Shown here: positions 1-11,069 of the stretch, piece by piece
Layout: the number at the start of each line of letters is the position of its first letter
How positions within the stretch are numbered: the first letter of the stretch is position 1
NCBI GenBank assembly: GCA_029237695.1
Contig: CM055266.1
Coordinates: forward strand, 123,246,569-123,310,568
Direction: 5' to 3'
From: Conchocele bisecta
Taxonomy: Eukaryota; Mollusca; Bivalvia; Lucinida; Thyasiridae
Length of the DNA: 64,000 nucleotides
Translations under genes and position numbers: made by a program
The notes under the pieces: model-generated
Told to the model about the DNA's origin: nothing
The model's database searches: none
Seen by the model: the letters and a program-made list of their open reading frames with translations, nothing else

Positions 1-2
1 TG

Positions 3-275
3 TTGCTGCCGACGAACTTTTGGCTATTAAACACATTAAATCTAAAAAAATATTTAGATTTTGAAAATCGGTCAGCAAATAAAAAAGTATTTAAACAAAA
101 TCTATTTTTAGCCCCCATGTTAAATTCCCATAGCAAAATATTTTTTTCGCAATGAAATCAATATAAATAAAAAAATTTGGGGAGGGTGACCTTTTTGTTA
201 TTGATAAAAAAGTACTTACTTTTAAATATTTTTTATATTTAATGTGTTTAATAGCCAAAAGTTCGTCGGCAGCAA
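3..275. repeat. MITE-like element with about 50-bp terminal inverted repeats
   Basis: The left arm starts TTGCTGCCGACGAACTTTTG and is matched by its reverse complement ending at 275. The arms run about 50 bp inward with few mismatches and enclose an AT-rich centre. No coding potential is visible in it. The element starts at the very edge of the window, so a target duplication cannot be checked. Confidence 0.8.
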
Positions 276-1287
276 AACGTGGAACAGACAGTAGTAGCTG
301 AGTTTCCAAACATTTTCGAAAACTATACCATGCATCTCACATATTGATAGTACACAGACCATCATACATGCATAAATTTGACACTTTAGAGGCGTGGTTG
401 GAATACGAAACCGCCATTCGATAGACCGTTGGGACTTGGCTTGTAACGGCTGCTACAAGATTAGCATACATGAGGCGTTAATACATTAATCAGTTTATGT
501 GTAAGTTAATTGTAGTTAATGATAGGGTTCAAACGGTTAATGTTAGCAGAATTAATTTCATGAAACGGAGTGACCGTCCACATCGGTAGTAAACCAACTT
601 GTTACAATGTGTTTGACCACAGGTGACATGACAGTGGTATTACAAATTACCTCCCTTTATTTATCGCTGTTTTTCACCGAATGTCGATTTGAAAATCGGT
701 CCTATTTTCCGTAAATGCGGTCAAACATTGACGAAAAATTCAGAGCTGATGCGGAATTCAATCCCGCATGAGTTCTGAATTTTATGTCAACTTTCGACCT
801 CATTTACAGAAACTATTGTATTTCGTCGAAATCATTATCAGTGAAAAACGGCGAAAATGCCGGAAAAGGATCTCAAATTACACGTGTATCACATTATGTG
901 TACCAGCATGATTTTCAGACTAGTACATTTATGAAAAGGGAGTATATTTTGTTCGCAAAGATATGAAAATTGCTTTTAAAAAGTACATATCCTGATGGAG
1001 ATATTCCACTGTAAATCAGACATGTGAGCACCTCATGACACATTCCGGTGTTTTGCAATCATAAAAAGTGATTGTAATCAGATACATAACAGCAAAAAAC
1101 ATCTAAGATAAACATCTATATTTTCCCGAGTGTCCGGTTTAGAGGGTTCCCCTGTACAGTTAACCTCCCTACAACAGCCACCTCTGGCAGTTAAGATGTG
1201 GGCGGCTATTGTGTGGACACTAACTATAGAGGCAAGTATCCATTTGGGATAAAATTGCATCTATATTTAACCTCCATTAACCGTTTT
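276..1287. other. intergenic, no gene recognised
   Basis: No convincing coding frame. Around 690-790 there is a block ('gaaaatcggtcctattttccgtaaatg' type) that resembles the three tandem units at 43.95-44.19 kb. Around 1118-1172 there is a degraded pogo-like MITE half ('gtccggtttagaggg'). Confidence 0.6.
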
Positions 1288-1463
1288 ACTACGCTGAATT
1301 AAATTATGTCGTCTGCTGGAAATGATTTATTTTCAATATTTCTCGACAAAAACCTGGTTTTGACAGCACATGAGAATCTCATGTGCTGTCAAAACCAGGT
1401 TTTTGTCGAGAATTAAAGCAACAATCAAAAACAGCAGACGGCAATTTTCGTCAACAGCGTAGC
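1288..1463. repeat. MITE family B copy 1, with a near-perfect 73-bp palindrome
   Basis: The outer arms are ACTACGCTGAATT at 1288 and its counterpart CAGCGTAG near 1455, followed inward by GTCGTCTGCTG and CAGCAGACG. The centre, 1340-1412, is a hairpin with two 36-bp arms around a single base. The perfect arms suggest a recent insertion or strong conversion between arms. Confidence 0.8.
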
Positions 1464-1529
1464 GTAGGAAGGGTAAACCCATTGTAGAGAGATTCGACTG
1501 TATCATGTATTTGCTCCAGTAACCCTTAT

Positions 1530-1725
1530 ACTACGCTGAATTAACTTTTGTCGTCTGCTGGAAATATTTTATTTTCAATATTTCAGGACTAACAACTTGT
1601 TTTGACAACGCATGAGAATCGTCTCCACTGGAGAAGATTCGCCTGTGCTGCCAAACAGGTTATTTGTTAAGAATTAAGGCAAAAATGAAAAACAGCAGAC
1701 GACAATGTTCGTCTCCCGCGTAGTG
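1530..1725. repeat. MITE family B copy 2
   Basis: Same outer arms (ACTACGCTGAATT; GCGTAGTG) and same GTCGTCTGCTG / CAGCAGACGAC subterminal blocks as the copy at 1288, but with a diverged central hairpin. Two further relatives lie at about 7028 and 15548. Confidence 0.75.
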
Positions 1726-1865
1726 AGCGAGCGATGGTATAACTATATACATTCCAGGGTGTCCGATTTGGAGCACAGGCATTCGGCGTGTTTCGGCTTA
1801 CATCGGTATAAATATATACATATGAACAAGACATCTAACTTTCGTCGAACACGACCTCGTATCAT

Positions 1866-2389
1866 AACAAAATAACATGTTTAACATTGTAATTTTCTAT
1901 GCATTTTATGTATTTCTGCAAACGATAATTCTCAAATAATCATATGAACTCGCCACTACAATAATGACGTTATAGCATTAAACACATTACTTCATTTGTT
2001 ATGATACGTGGTTGTGTCCGACCTAGACAAAGCAGCTGTAATTCGATATTCTTTGAATAATTTTATGTTCTAACTATGCTATTTTAGCAAGATAACAATA
2101 ATTATCAAATGAACATGCGCACCTTCTAACAAAATAACATGTTTAACATTGTAATTTTCTATGCATTTTATGTATTTCTGCAAACGATAATTCTCAAATA
2201 ATCATATGAACTCGCCACTACAATAATGACGTTATAGCATTAAACACATTACTTCATTTGTTATGATACGTGGTTGTGTCCGACCTAGACAAAGCAGCTG
2301 TAATTCGATATTCTTTGAATAATTTTATGTTCTAACTATGCTATTTTAGCAAGATAACAATAATTATCAAATGAACATGCGCACCTTCT
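1866..2389. repeat. tandem duplication, 2 x 262 bp, essentially identical
   Basis: The stretch beginning AACAAAATAACATGTTTAAC at 1866 is repeated base for base from 2128, giving a period of 262 bp. The second copy ends at about 2389, where the sequence diverges (ACCTTCTAACA versus ACCTTCTGCCA). No coding sequence is apparent. Confidence 0.85.
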
Positions 2390-2487
2390 GCCAAAATATT
2401 CACATTAACGTTACCAAAATCGCGGAACTTTTTATGATACGAGGTCGTGTCAGATCAAAGTTAGAAGCCTTGTCCATATACATTATA

Positions 2488-2640
2488 GGAATGAATGGCC
2501 TTTTTTGTGGAATTTATCCGGGTATAAACTTGGAAAAGTCGCGGGAATACTGGACGAAGGCCGGAAGGCCTCGTCCAGTATTCCCGCGACTTTTCCAAGT
2601 TTATATCCCCGATAAATTCCACAAAAAGGTCATTCATTTC
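2488..2640. repeat. MITE family C copy 1, long inverted repeat
   Basis: GGAATGAATGGCC at 2488 pairs with the reverse complement ending near 2640. The two arms, about 70 bp each (containing AAAAGTCGCGGGAATACTGG), meet at about 2563. A second copy is at 14117-14340. Confidence 0.8.
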
Positions 2641-2649
2641 TTATAATTC

Positions 2650-2765
2650 CAGCATTTGAAAGTAGTTCGGCGTGGGAGTTTACTGGGATATAAATTTTGG
2701 ACACAGACTTGCTACGGGCCAATCAAATGTTAGGGAATTGTGTAAATATTTTTGTGCTGGAATTA
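2650..2765. repeat. dispersed repeat shared with 13.9-14.03 kb
   Basis: The block from AGTAGTTCGGCGTGGGAG to TTTGTGCTGGAATTAT reappears in inverted orientation at about 13920-14027. In both places it lies next to a family C inverted repeat, so the two pieces are probably parts of one larger composite element. Confidence 0.65.
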
Positions 2766-2930
2766 TATAGTTATGCGGACGAAAGCCGAAACACGCCCAA
2801 TGCCTGTGGTTTGGAGAGGTTTCACTGTTCACTGTAACCTCTCTACCAGTGTTGTGTCGTCCCATGGGTGGTTGTTGTAGAGAGGTTGCACGATACAATA
2901 CTTATAAATGTGCATGATAACGTATACACT

Positions 2931-3163
2931 CCTGGGGACCATTTCACTAAACTTCGTAAGACTAAAATGTTCGTAAGTGCAAATTTTCGGATCGTCTGTA
3001 AATTTCAATTGATGGATTTACATTTATTGAGCATAGGCTGCATATGCAATAATGTAAATCCAATAATTGTTTATAAGAAATCATCGGTAATGTGAAATTT
3101 ACAGACTATCATAATTGTGCACTTACGAACAATTTTGTCGTACGAAGTTTAATGAAACGGGCG
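2931..3163. repeat. hairpin MITE family P, copy 1
   Basis: The termini are CCTGGGGACCATTTCACTAA and its inverted partner (TTTAATGAAACGGGC), with subterminal CTTCGTAAGACTAAAATG and an inner hairpin GGATTTACATTTATTGAGC. At least five other copies (8226, 8646, 9030, 10231, 11070) share this layout. Confidence 0.8.
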
Positions 3164-3338
3164 ATGGACGTATTCTATGGTCACTGACGAGAGAGCATGA
3201 CGTCAAATAATATATCTGCTCGCGCATCTGCTTTAGGTGAGTCAGGTAAACACCGTGTTGTTTACATTTAACCACTGCATGACCTTTCCCAGTCAGTTCA
3301 CGAGGCGGCATCAGCTCCCGCGGCCATCTGAAGTGCAC

Positions 3339-3646
3339 ACGATTGTACGGAAGCCCATTAGGGCCATTTCACTTTTTTTAATTTCCATTTATTCAAGATG
3401 TTTATCTTTTCTTGAATTTTCGAGATCTTTTCTTGAATTTTCAAGATAATTTCTTGAATTTTCAAGTTATTTTCTTGAATTTTCAAGAAAAGAACTTGAA
3501 AATTCAAAAAAACATCTTGAAAATTCAAGAAAATATCTCGAACATTCAAGAAAGTATCTTGAAAATTCAAGAAAAGATCTCGAAAATACAAGAAAAAAAA
3601 AAAAGAAGAAAAGTGAAGTGGCCCTATAGGGCTTCCGTACGATTGT
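3339..3646. mobile_element. foldback element with TIR, 8-bp target duplication and internal TCAAGA array
   Basis: The 8-bp direct repeat ACGATTGT sits at 3339-3346 and 3639-3646. Between them the element has perfect 10-bp termini ACGGAAGCCC / GGGCTTCCGT, extended by imperfect pairing (GGGCCATTTCACTT / AAGTGAAGTGGCCC). The interior is a run of roughly 20-bp units containing CTTGAATTTTCAAGA that switches orientation in the middle. It has no coding capacity. An 8-bp duplication is typical of hAT-type insertion (family knowledge); assignment to hAT is inference. Confidence 0.75.
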
Positions 3647-3649
3647 TTA

Positions 3650-6037
3650 CAGCAGCTTTGATGCAGTTTATATATATACTTATACATACACCAGCCTTTA
3701 ATACTGCGACATCAAATGATACATCGACAAGCATTTTATTGCATTCATCACCTGAAATTAACTTCCCAGACAATTAACATGCGATGGACGTCTAACGATA
3801 ATATAAAGGAAATAAAAATCTAATGCAGATAACAGGTACTCGACGCGGCCATAAAACATGCGTTTAATATGCATACATTTGTGCGCATGCGCAATTTTCC
3901 TGGTGACCCAGTCAACTTAGAGGCGAGGTCGAACGCCGCAGTTCCCGCCAATTCGAAAACCAAAACAAACCGGACTACTTTCAGCGGCCGCGGTCATTGC
4001 TCTGAAAACTCGGACAATGGAGGGGAGAAGACCCAACGTGCCGCTCACAACCAACATAGTTACGGACACAGGCAATTATTTGTGTTTTCTGTGTTCATTT
4101 TAGTGTTCATTACAAACCAGTATATATACAGTCGTCTAGAACGCCATAACCCAGCGTTGTAACGAGCTACCATCAATTCGTGTGCATACACAACGTGGCT
4201 TGTATACATAGGAATGGATGCCAGCGCGTTTCCTGGTGTGAAGTATCGTTGTATCGATTTACAAAGGTCATGTCCGGCAAGATGGGACGCGGGGTCACAT
4301 TCTGCGGGAATAAATCGAGTCGATTAATAAATACTTAAACCGTCTGTCGGACCTGATAAAGAGTTCACGATGATTGATCGACTCCTTGCTCAATCAACGC
4401 AAGATAGGAATTGTGTGCATGGATTGGTGGACTCTGATAGAGAGCAAATATATCAAAGAAAAAAGAGAGGATTACATGTAGCGAATTATTGTTTTGTTTT
4501 CCTTTTTTCTCCATAAAAGCAAGGGCGTAATGCCTGGTGTGTATACATGCCTATGATGAATGTAAGAGCAATGGCGTCAGGTTTCATCCCACAGGTTCGA
4601 TCGAGGCGGAAGAGCATACTGGTAACATATGCTTTTGACGAGCAATAAGCAATAATATGAAAACGCAAACTATTTTTCTAAAATAGCTAACTCTCTATAA
4701 AGTTAAATAAATAAGAATACATCCGTGAATATACGTAACAGAACAACGACTCGGATGTGGTCATCTTGGTGCAGTATCGGCATTGTTCGCGACCAGGATC
4801 CGCACTAATACAATACCTGCCATTCTTCTAACAAGCAAAATCGTTATCAGGCTACACGAGTACGCTATTTTATCAGAGGCTACACTGATCATAAGCCTCA
4901 TATGCCCTCTTGTAGCAGCCACAGCCGTGTAAGGATACAAGCAATGAACGACGTCACGTGTATGCCCTGATCAGACTGCGCAGATCTGGGGCTACATGTA
5001 CGCTTGTCGCGATCTTCCTAAGGCGCACTTTGCCAGAATGGGTCCCAGATATTGCTGCTACCAGAGATCGGATAATCCGACCATGAGATAACCTAGTTCC
5101 TATGCAACCATTATTGTAACGTTTCAATATCAGAGTGACGTCATTTGTGAACTCGGTCGATGATTAACTAATTCGGCTGGAATTTGACACAATTCCGCCG
5201 TTTAAACATCTGAATACTGTCCGTTTTGTCTAAACGTGACCACCTTTATGGTTAAATAAGCAATATAGTATCCAAGACAATTAGCGAATGAGATAGATAA
5301 TTATAGTTAAGAGTCGAACTATGACAATTGTTGATTTGTTGCTGGAGAAATAGGGCTTATGGGTTTTGTGGCCAGTGTAGCGGATGCACAGGCTGATCTG
5401 GATTTACACCTGTCGCATCGCCAATAAGCCTCATTTTCCCAGTCACAGCCACATTTGTGTTTACTTTGTGACGAGTGTGTGTATACACAGACCAGTCTAA
5501 GGAATTGCAATGTGCCCCATGGACGATCTTGCACGCACTCGTGATTTAATACGAGACAAGCCATGTGATGTTATACCTTAGAAGATTTTTCACGAAAACT
5601 ATTTAGATCTACGGAAAGTTCAATATTTATCGTAAATTGCGAAAATTTCGTCTACTTTTGAAGTAATTTACGGAACATATCGTAAATTGTGTTAATATTG
5701 TTGTAATATATAGAGGATCTCAAACGAGTTCCCATTTCATATAAGATATATGAAATCAGTCACGCGCTGTTTATGCCTATGCACGGAGCCTTTCATAAAT
5801 CAAATGGAAACGAGTTTGAGATTCTTTTTATCACAGGACTTCACCCTCCAATGGGCAGCCAAAGTGGATAGATATATCCAATACGTTTCAGCGCCATTGA
5901 CTGTTTGCGCATCTCCGCAGAGAAAAATAGCATTAATCCATGCAAGAAATGTATTATAAATATGCCATATAATAGGTTCCTGTTTTTTAAATTTTATATC
6001 CCAAATGGCTGTGATAATGTATTAAATTCAGTATAAT
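3650..6037. other. intergenic, scattered repeat fragments
   Basis: I see no supported gene. Open frames at 3869-4162 and 5319-5564 are not recognisable. Blocks near 4840-5040 and 5335-5465 (GATCAGACTGCGCAGATCTG; GGCCAGTGTAGCGGATGCAC) belong to a dispersed family also seen at 12.07-12.30 and 13.49-13.56 kb and thought to be common in bivalves. Near 6004-6034 there is a half copy of the palindrome at 16.33 kb. Confidence 0.5.
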
Positions 6038-6395
6038 ATTAATTCGTTCCCATGAAATAACAATTCGTTCCCTCAATTGAACAATTCATTCCCTCGAATT
6101 AACAATTCGTTCCCACGATATAACAATTAATTCCCTCGAAATTAATCCCACGAAATGACAATTCGTTCCCTCAAGTTAACAATTCGTTCCCTCAATTTAA
6201 CAAGTCGTTCCGTCGAATTAACAATTCGTTCCCACGATATAACAATTCGTTCCCACGAATTAACAATTCGTTCCTGTGGGAACGAATTGTTATTTCGTGG
6301 TAACGAATTGTTCAATTGAGGAAACGAATTGTTAATTCGTGGGAACGAATTGTTAAATACAGGGAACGAATTGTTATTTCATGGGAACGAATTAA
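6038..6395. mobile_element. foldback array of AACAATTCGTTCCC 20-mers, copy 1
   Basis: About 11 units of roughly 20 bp (AACAATTCGTTCCCTCGAAT type) run in one orientation to about 6270, then in the opposite orientation to 6395, so the two halves fold on each other. The outer ends ATTAATTCGTTCCCATGAAA and their inverse are perfect. The right side is followed by ACGTCCCCTGCGGGGCTCC, which also follows the copies at 11.56 and 13.04 kb. Confidence 0.8.
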
Positions 6396-7027
6396 TAAAA
6401 ATAATAATTCTACGTCCCCTGCGGGGCTCCTTACCTTCGCACATCTGCGTAATTTCATTAAATACGTTTACAAAATTTAAGATATTTTTCATAAATGAAA
6501 TAAAAAAAAATGACAAAATTGTCGGTGTACTCTGAAAATTCTGTCAACTTTTGACCACAATTTTCGGGAAATATTGTAAGTTTTGTAAAGTATTTCATAA
6601 AATTACGCAGATGTCCGAAGGTACAAAATCACATGGCGTGTCTCAAATGCGTCATTGCCATTGGGCAGTAGCATCCGATTGTTGCAATTTACAATGGCAG
6701 GACGCTGTGGTTTCAATACCCTTGGGTGTGATAATAGATGATTTGAACACTTTGAAAGATGACCTTTGGAATTTCAACCTTTACTTTTGACCAGGTTTTT
6801 CAAGCGACCCGGGGTCAATAGTTGATGTCTATTACCGGAACCCGGGCTACACTACCGCCTGTGCTAATCTTGTGAATACAATGATGGATTTACATTTATT
6901 GAGCATAGGCTGCATGCAGCCTATGCTCAATAAATGTAAATCCATCCCGTACGGCCACCTCTCTAGAACAACACCCTCTCTGTAACAGCCGCTATTTTAT
7001 ATCCCAAATGGATGAGTTCCTCTATAT
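6396..7027. other. intergenic with a hairpin fragment
   Basis: No supported gene. At about 6885-6945 lies the hairpin core of family P only (GGATTTACATTTATTGAGCA and its inverse), without the flanking GTTTCACTAAAC termini. Confidence 0.6.
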
Positions 7028-7182
7028 CTAACCCTTAGACTGCTGAACACGAACATTGTTGTCTGCTGTTTCTTTTGCATTCTTTCTCAATAAAAACATA
7101 TTTTCACAGCACTTTAGAACCATTTCCATTGAAATGATTCTAAAATGCTGTCAAAGCATGTATTTGATGTTCAGAAAGTGTG
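7028..7182. repeat. MITE family B relative
   Basis: Contains TTGTCTGCTG, then a hairpin whose arms include AGCACTTTAGAA/CCATTT and AAATG/TTCTAAAATGCTGT. It is closest to the copy at 15548-15750. Confidence 0.6.
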
Positions 7183-7225
7183 TAGATTATAAAAGGAACA
7201 AAGTTTGCACCAATTGGTGTGTGTA

Positions 7226-7332
7226 GAGCCGGTTTTTGTAACGCCCGGTTTTTTTTAAACCCCGTCAACAAAAACCGGGGGTTACAAAAACCGTTGACGT
7301 ACGCACCGGTTTTTGTAAACCCCCGGTATTTG
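7226..7332. repeat. short repeats of CCGGTTTTTGTAAC in both orientations
   Basis: CCGGTTTTTGTAA and its reverse complement (TTACAAAAACCGG type) alternate at least five times in about 100 bp, giving several possible small hairpins. No coding role is seen. Confidence 0.6.
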
Positions 7333-7529
7333 TTATCCTAAATATTAATATTACCATACATGAAATATGCCGGATTGCTTCAACCCTTAAATAAAGTATG
7401 TTTGGGCCTGACCCGACGTTCCGAGTTCGATACTCAAGCCTTTGAGCGGTGGCCGAGCGCAAAATTTCCAACCTTTTTCTTATCCTTTAAGACCGCATTG
7501 AACCTTTCAGTGTTTAGTTTGAATTATTA

Positions 7530-8145
7530 CTCTACCGCCTGCGCTAATCCTGCCAATATTTGTAAATTTCTTTATTTCAAAATACTTGAATACTGTACTT
7601 GACATAAAACAACTTGATTGTCTGAGCCTGAGCTGTGCTACAGACAATCAAATTGCTTGACTGCGGGTTGGTTCAGAAATATTGATAAGCTGGTCAATGT
7701 TAACGCCCAGGTTCGAGTCCCACCTCAACCACTGCGAATGGTCGATTCGGCATGTCCTTGGGCAAGACAACTTGGTGCTAGCCTAGTGCTATCGGATGGA
7801 GACTTAAATAGTCGGTCTCGACATGCAAGGTCACAGAGCCAGTGCCGTCGTTAAATCAAAACATGTACATTTATTTTTAGCGCAGTAATTTTTGTAGATT
7901 ATCAAAGGAACAACGTTTGCGCCAGTTGGTGTTCATGGTCCTTGTGCATTTGCTCACTCGGGTTAGCAACCAAATACAGTACCGTACACCACCGCCTGCG
8001 CCAATCTCGCCAATAGTCGTCAAATGTTATCTTTCAAAATGCTTGAATGTTGTGCTTCGAATAAAGCAGCTTGATTGCCTGAGCCTGAGCTGTACTACAA
8101 CTCAGGCTCAGCAATAAAGCTGCTTGACTGCGAATTGACATGTCC
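7530..8145. repeat. two dispersed non-autonomous elements around a tRNA-derived SINE
   Basis: ACCGCCTGCGCTAATCCTGC at about 7535 and ACCGCCTGCGCCAATCTCGC at about 7990 start two related inverted-repeat elements. Both contain CTTGATTG..CTGAGCCTGAGCTGT; relatives are at 12.52 and 41.15 kb. Between them, 7690-7860, a Pol III B-box-like GGTTCGAGTCCCACC and downstream GTCCTTGGGCAAGAC indicate a tRNA-derived SINE. Confidence 0.6.
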
Positions 8146-8225
8146 AGTTGGTGTTCAGAAACGTTGTTAAACAAACTGTGATGGATTTACAATACTCAAT
8201 TACTAATTACTCAGTTATATGGAGC

Positions 8226-8456
8226 CCTGGGGCCCGTTTCACTAAAATTCTTACGACTAAAATGTTCGTAAGTGCAAATTTAAGATCGTCTGCAAATTTC
8301 AATTTATGGATTTACATTTATTGAGCATAGGCTGCATAAATGTAAATCCAATAATTATTTACAAGAAAACATTGTTAATGCGAAATTTACATACTATAAT
8401 AATTGTGCACTTACGAACATTTTAGTCGTACGAAGTTTAGTGAAACGGCTCCCAGG
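8226..8456. repeat. hairpin MITE family P, copy 2
   Basis: Starts CCTGGGGCCCGTTTCACTAA and ends with the inverse (TTTAGTGAAACGGCTCCCAGG). It contains the hairpin core and GTACGAAG/CTTCTTAC subterminal blocks. Confidence 0.8.
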
Positions 8457-8531
8457 ACCGGTGCTATTTCAAACAGTGGAACCTCTCTAAAGCACACACC
8501 TATGGCTCAGAATGATCAAATGCCTGATTTA

Positions 8532-8594
8532 TAGTGAAACCTCTCTAAGCCGGACACCATGGAAACCTGTGTCCGGTTTAGAGAGGTTTCACTG
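8532..8594. repeat. pogo-like MITE, 63 bp
   Basis: TAGTGAAACCTCTCTAAGCC at the left and GGTTTAGAGAGGTTTCACTG at the right, bordered by TA on each side. The ends resemble the CAGT..ACCTC..TAA termini of pogo/Tigger elements (family knowledge). Confidence 0.7.
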
Positions 8595-8645
8595 TATAGT
8601 AAACTATTTCAATTAAGACCCCCCCCCCACCACCCACCCGGAAAT

Positions 8646-8864
8646 CCTGAGGGCATTTCACTAGACGTTCAAAGTTCAAAGTTCAAGATTATGAATTTCA
8701 CATTGTTTTCATGTAAACAATTTGGGGATTTACATTTATTGAGCATTGTCTATTGCAGCCTATTCTCAATAACTGTAAATCCATCAATTGAAATTTCCAG
8801 ACGATCCTAAATTTGCACTTACGAACATTTTAGTCGTACGAAGTTTAGTGAAACGGCGCCCTGG
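8646..8864. repeat. hairpin MITE family P, copy 3, left arm diverged
   Basis: The left end CCTGAGGGCATTTCACTAGA is eroded. The right end AAGTTTAGTGAAACGGCGCC and the GGATTTACATTTATTGAGC hairpin are well kept. Confidence 0.7.
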
Positions 8865-9029
8865 ATTTGTACATTACACTCGGGTCAGGGGTCAAATACA
8901 CTCTTCTTGTTCGTTTTTCGTAGTTGAAGATGGCCATGATCATCGTGATCCTGTATCGGTTTGTTTTGCAGTCGGCGGAGATGACTTATTAACACAATCC
9001 GCGCACAAATACAGTAGGACCTCGCTGAA

Positions 9030-9217
9030 CCTGGGGCCCGTTTCACTAAACTTCGTACGACTAAAATATTCGTAAGTGTAAATTTAGGATCGTCTGGAAA
9101 TTTAACTTGAATTGATGGATTTACATTTGCAGCATATGCAGCATATGCTCATTAAATGTATTACTGTGTACTTACGAATATTTTAGTCGTACGAAGTTTA
9201 GTGAAACGGCGCCTGGT
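9030..9217. repeat. hairpin MITE family P, copy 4
   Basis: CCTGGGGCCCGTTTCACTAA at 9030 pairs with GTTTAGTGAAACGGCGCCTG at its right end. The central hairpin is shortened (GCAGCATATGCAGC region). Confidence 0.8.
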
Positions 9218-9321
9218 ACCATATCTACAACATCGGCGTGTTTAATGTGGATGACTGTTACCGTCAGGCTGGTGGTAATGTCTGATATTATATGTGGCTG
9301 TGACTGGAGAAATGGGGCGTA

Positions 9322-9390
9322 CAATTAAACCTCTCTAATCCGGACACCATAGGAGGTCCCCAGGGTGTCCGGCGTAGGGAGGTTTCGCTG
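9322..9390. repeat. pogo-like MITE, 69 bp
   Basis: CAATTAAACCTCTCTAATCC at the left and GGCGTAGGGAGGTTTCGCTG at the right, flanked by TA. Same family as 8532 and 10073. Confidence 0.7.
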
Positions 9391-9614
9391 TAAATCAGGC
9401 ATTTTATCACTCTGAACTATAATTGTGTGCTATGCGATCACGAACAGACATTATCACCTCAGATAAATGACCAAGAAACGCATCAAACATAAGATCACAG
9501 CTGTTTGCATAGTGTCCGATTTAGAGAGGTCACACTGTATATGATTTGTGACAAGCGTAGCTCCTGGTCAAATAACACACTGCTTACCGCATATCAATCA
9601 GCTACATGTATATT

Positions 9615-10063
9615 CAAGGTGCATGATCACGTGGTTAAAACAACAACAACAATTACTGAAACTTCCAGCAGCGCCTCCGATTCAAGGTACGTATTCTGTT
9701 AAATTGTTCTTGTTATGTTACGGACTTTACTGAAATATGGCGCATCAAACGCGTCTTGTTCAGCTGCATTTGGTGGTTTCGGTACGTTGGCCCAAACATC
9801 TGTCGTTTTTGCGAAGAATCGATTTTCATGTATACTGTCAATACTGACACGGAAATCGATTATTCGCAAAAATGACATAAGTATGTGCCGAAGTCCCGAG
9901 ACCACCAAATTCAGGTCATGAAGACGTGTTTGCTGTGCCATATTTCATCAAAATCCGTTGCATATTAAGGAAAATATCAAATAATACTTACTTAGGAGTG
10001 GGCGCGCTTTCAACGCTTTCACACATAGTTGTTGTTGTGGTAACCACGTGAGCATGCATCTTG
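9615..10063. repeat. 449-bp MITE family Q, copy 1
   Basis: The outer ends CAAGGTGCATGATCACGTGG and GTGAGCATGCATCTTG pair, as do the ACAACAACAAC/GTTGTTGTTGT subterminal blocks. The centre is a large imperfect hairpin around TCAATACTGACA. A second copy of nearly the same length is at 40593-41035. Confidence 0.75.
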
Positions 10064-10072
10064 ATATTTGTA

Positions 10073-10142
10073 CAGTGGAACCTCTCTAAACCGGACACCC
10101 TGGGAGGTCCCCTAGGGTGTCCGGCTTAGAGAGGTTTCACTG
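10073..10142. repeat. pogo-like MITE, 70 bp, with TA duplication
   Basis: TA, then CAGTGGAACCTCTCTAAACC ... GGCTTAGAGAGGTTTCACTG, then TA. The arms are almost the whole element. This is the cleanest copy of the family. Confidence 0.8.
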
Positions 10143-10230
10143 TAAATCCGGCACTTCATTATGCCACACCCGCGTCGGACTAGCTGATACATGCACAATG
10201 GAAAGTACAACGTATTCACAGACTACATCA

Positions 10231-10460
10231 CCTGGGGCCGTTTAACTAAACTTCGTTTGACTAAAATGTTCGTAAGTGAAAAATTATGATAGTCTGTAAA
10301 TTTCACAATAACAATGTTTTCTTGTAAATAATTATTGGATTTACACTGCAGCAGTCTATGTTCAATAACTGTAAATCCATCAATTAAAATTTACAGACGA
10401 TCCTAAATTTGCACTTACGAACATTGTAGTTGTACGAAGTTTAGTGAAACGGGCCCCTGG
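10231..10460. repeat. hairpin MITE family P, copy 5
   Basis: CCTGGGGCCGTTTAACTAAA at 10231 and AGTTTAGTGAAACGGGCCCC near 10458, with the usual GTTCGTAAGTG / CACTTACGAAC arms and hairpin core. Confidence 0.8.
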
Positions 10461-10717
10461 CCCCCTGGGCCGGGGATCGATCCCGATCCACCGAATTGGC
10501 AGCTCAATGATTTACTTGTACCGTGGTCTCCTCATCAAATCATTTTTGGTTACTATCTTGTGAAAACGCAACAATTTCGAGATAATTTGGTGTTTTTTTT
10601 AATCAAAGCACTTGGAAACCGTAATTAATCTTAAACTCTTTATCTATATTTATAAAAAAAAAATGTGATAATACTAGGGATAGTTGAAGGTTATAATAGG
10701 ATCCTCATAGTATTTAA

Positions 10718-10824
10718 CTTGGTTGTCCATTTGACATTATTACATGTATAATTTTCATAACTGGGCCTGCCACAGGCCCAGTTATGAACATTATACATGT
10801 ACGAATGTCAAATGGACAACCAAG
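10718..10824. repeat. long inverted repeat
   Basis: CTTGGTTGTCCATTTGACAT at 10718 pairs with its inverse ending at 10824. The arms of about 50 bp meet at CCTGCCACAGG. No other copy is seen in the window. Confidence 0.8.
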
Positions 10825-11069
10825 CCTGTGACTATGAACGTTGGGCTTATGGGCATTGGATGCGCTTGTTGACCAGACCCACGATCATGTCGCCACTGCT
10901 GCTACTAATTCAGTTATTTCTATCAACATAAACAATTGATCCGGCATATTTCACAGTCACAATTTCAGGTTGTTCTTGTTTGTTGACTCGTTTTCAAATC
11001 ATTATAATCAAAGTATGAAATTATTTTACCCATAATTGGAAATAAAATCTTGTATATTGTACCCCTCAA

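Noticed and set aside
3412..3777. Open frames on both strands through the TCAAGA array (LNFQDxFLNFQ / LKIQExILKIQE)
   Set aside because: The apparent coiled-coil proteins are simply translations of the foldback repeat; both strands give the same pattern because the repeat is palindromic.
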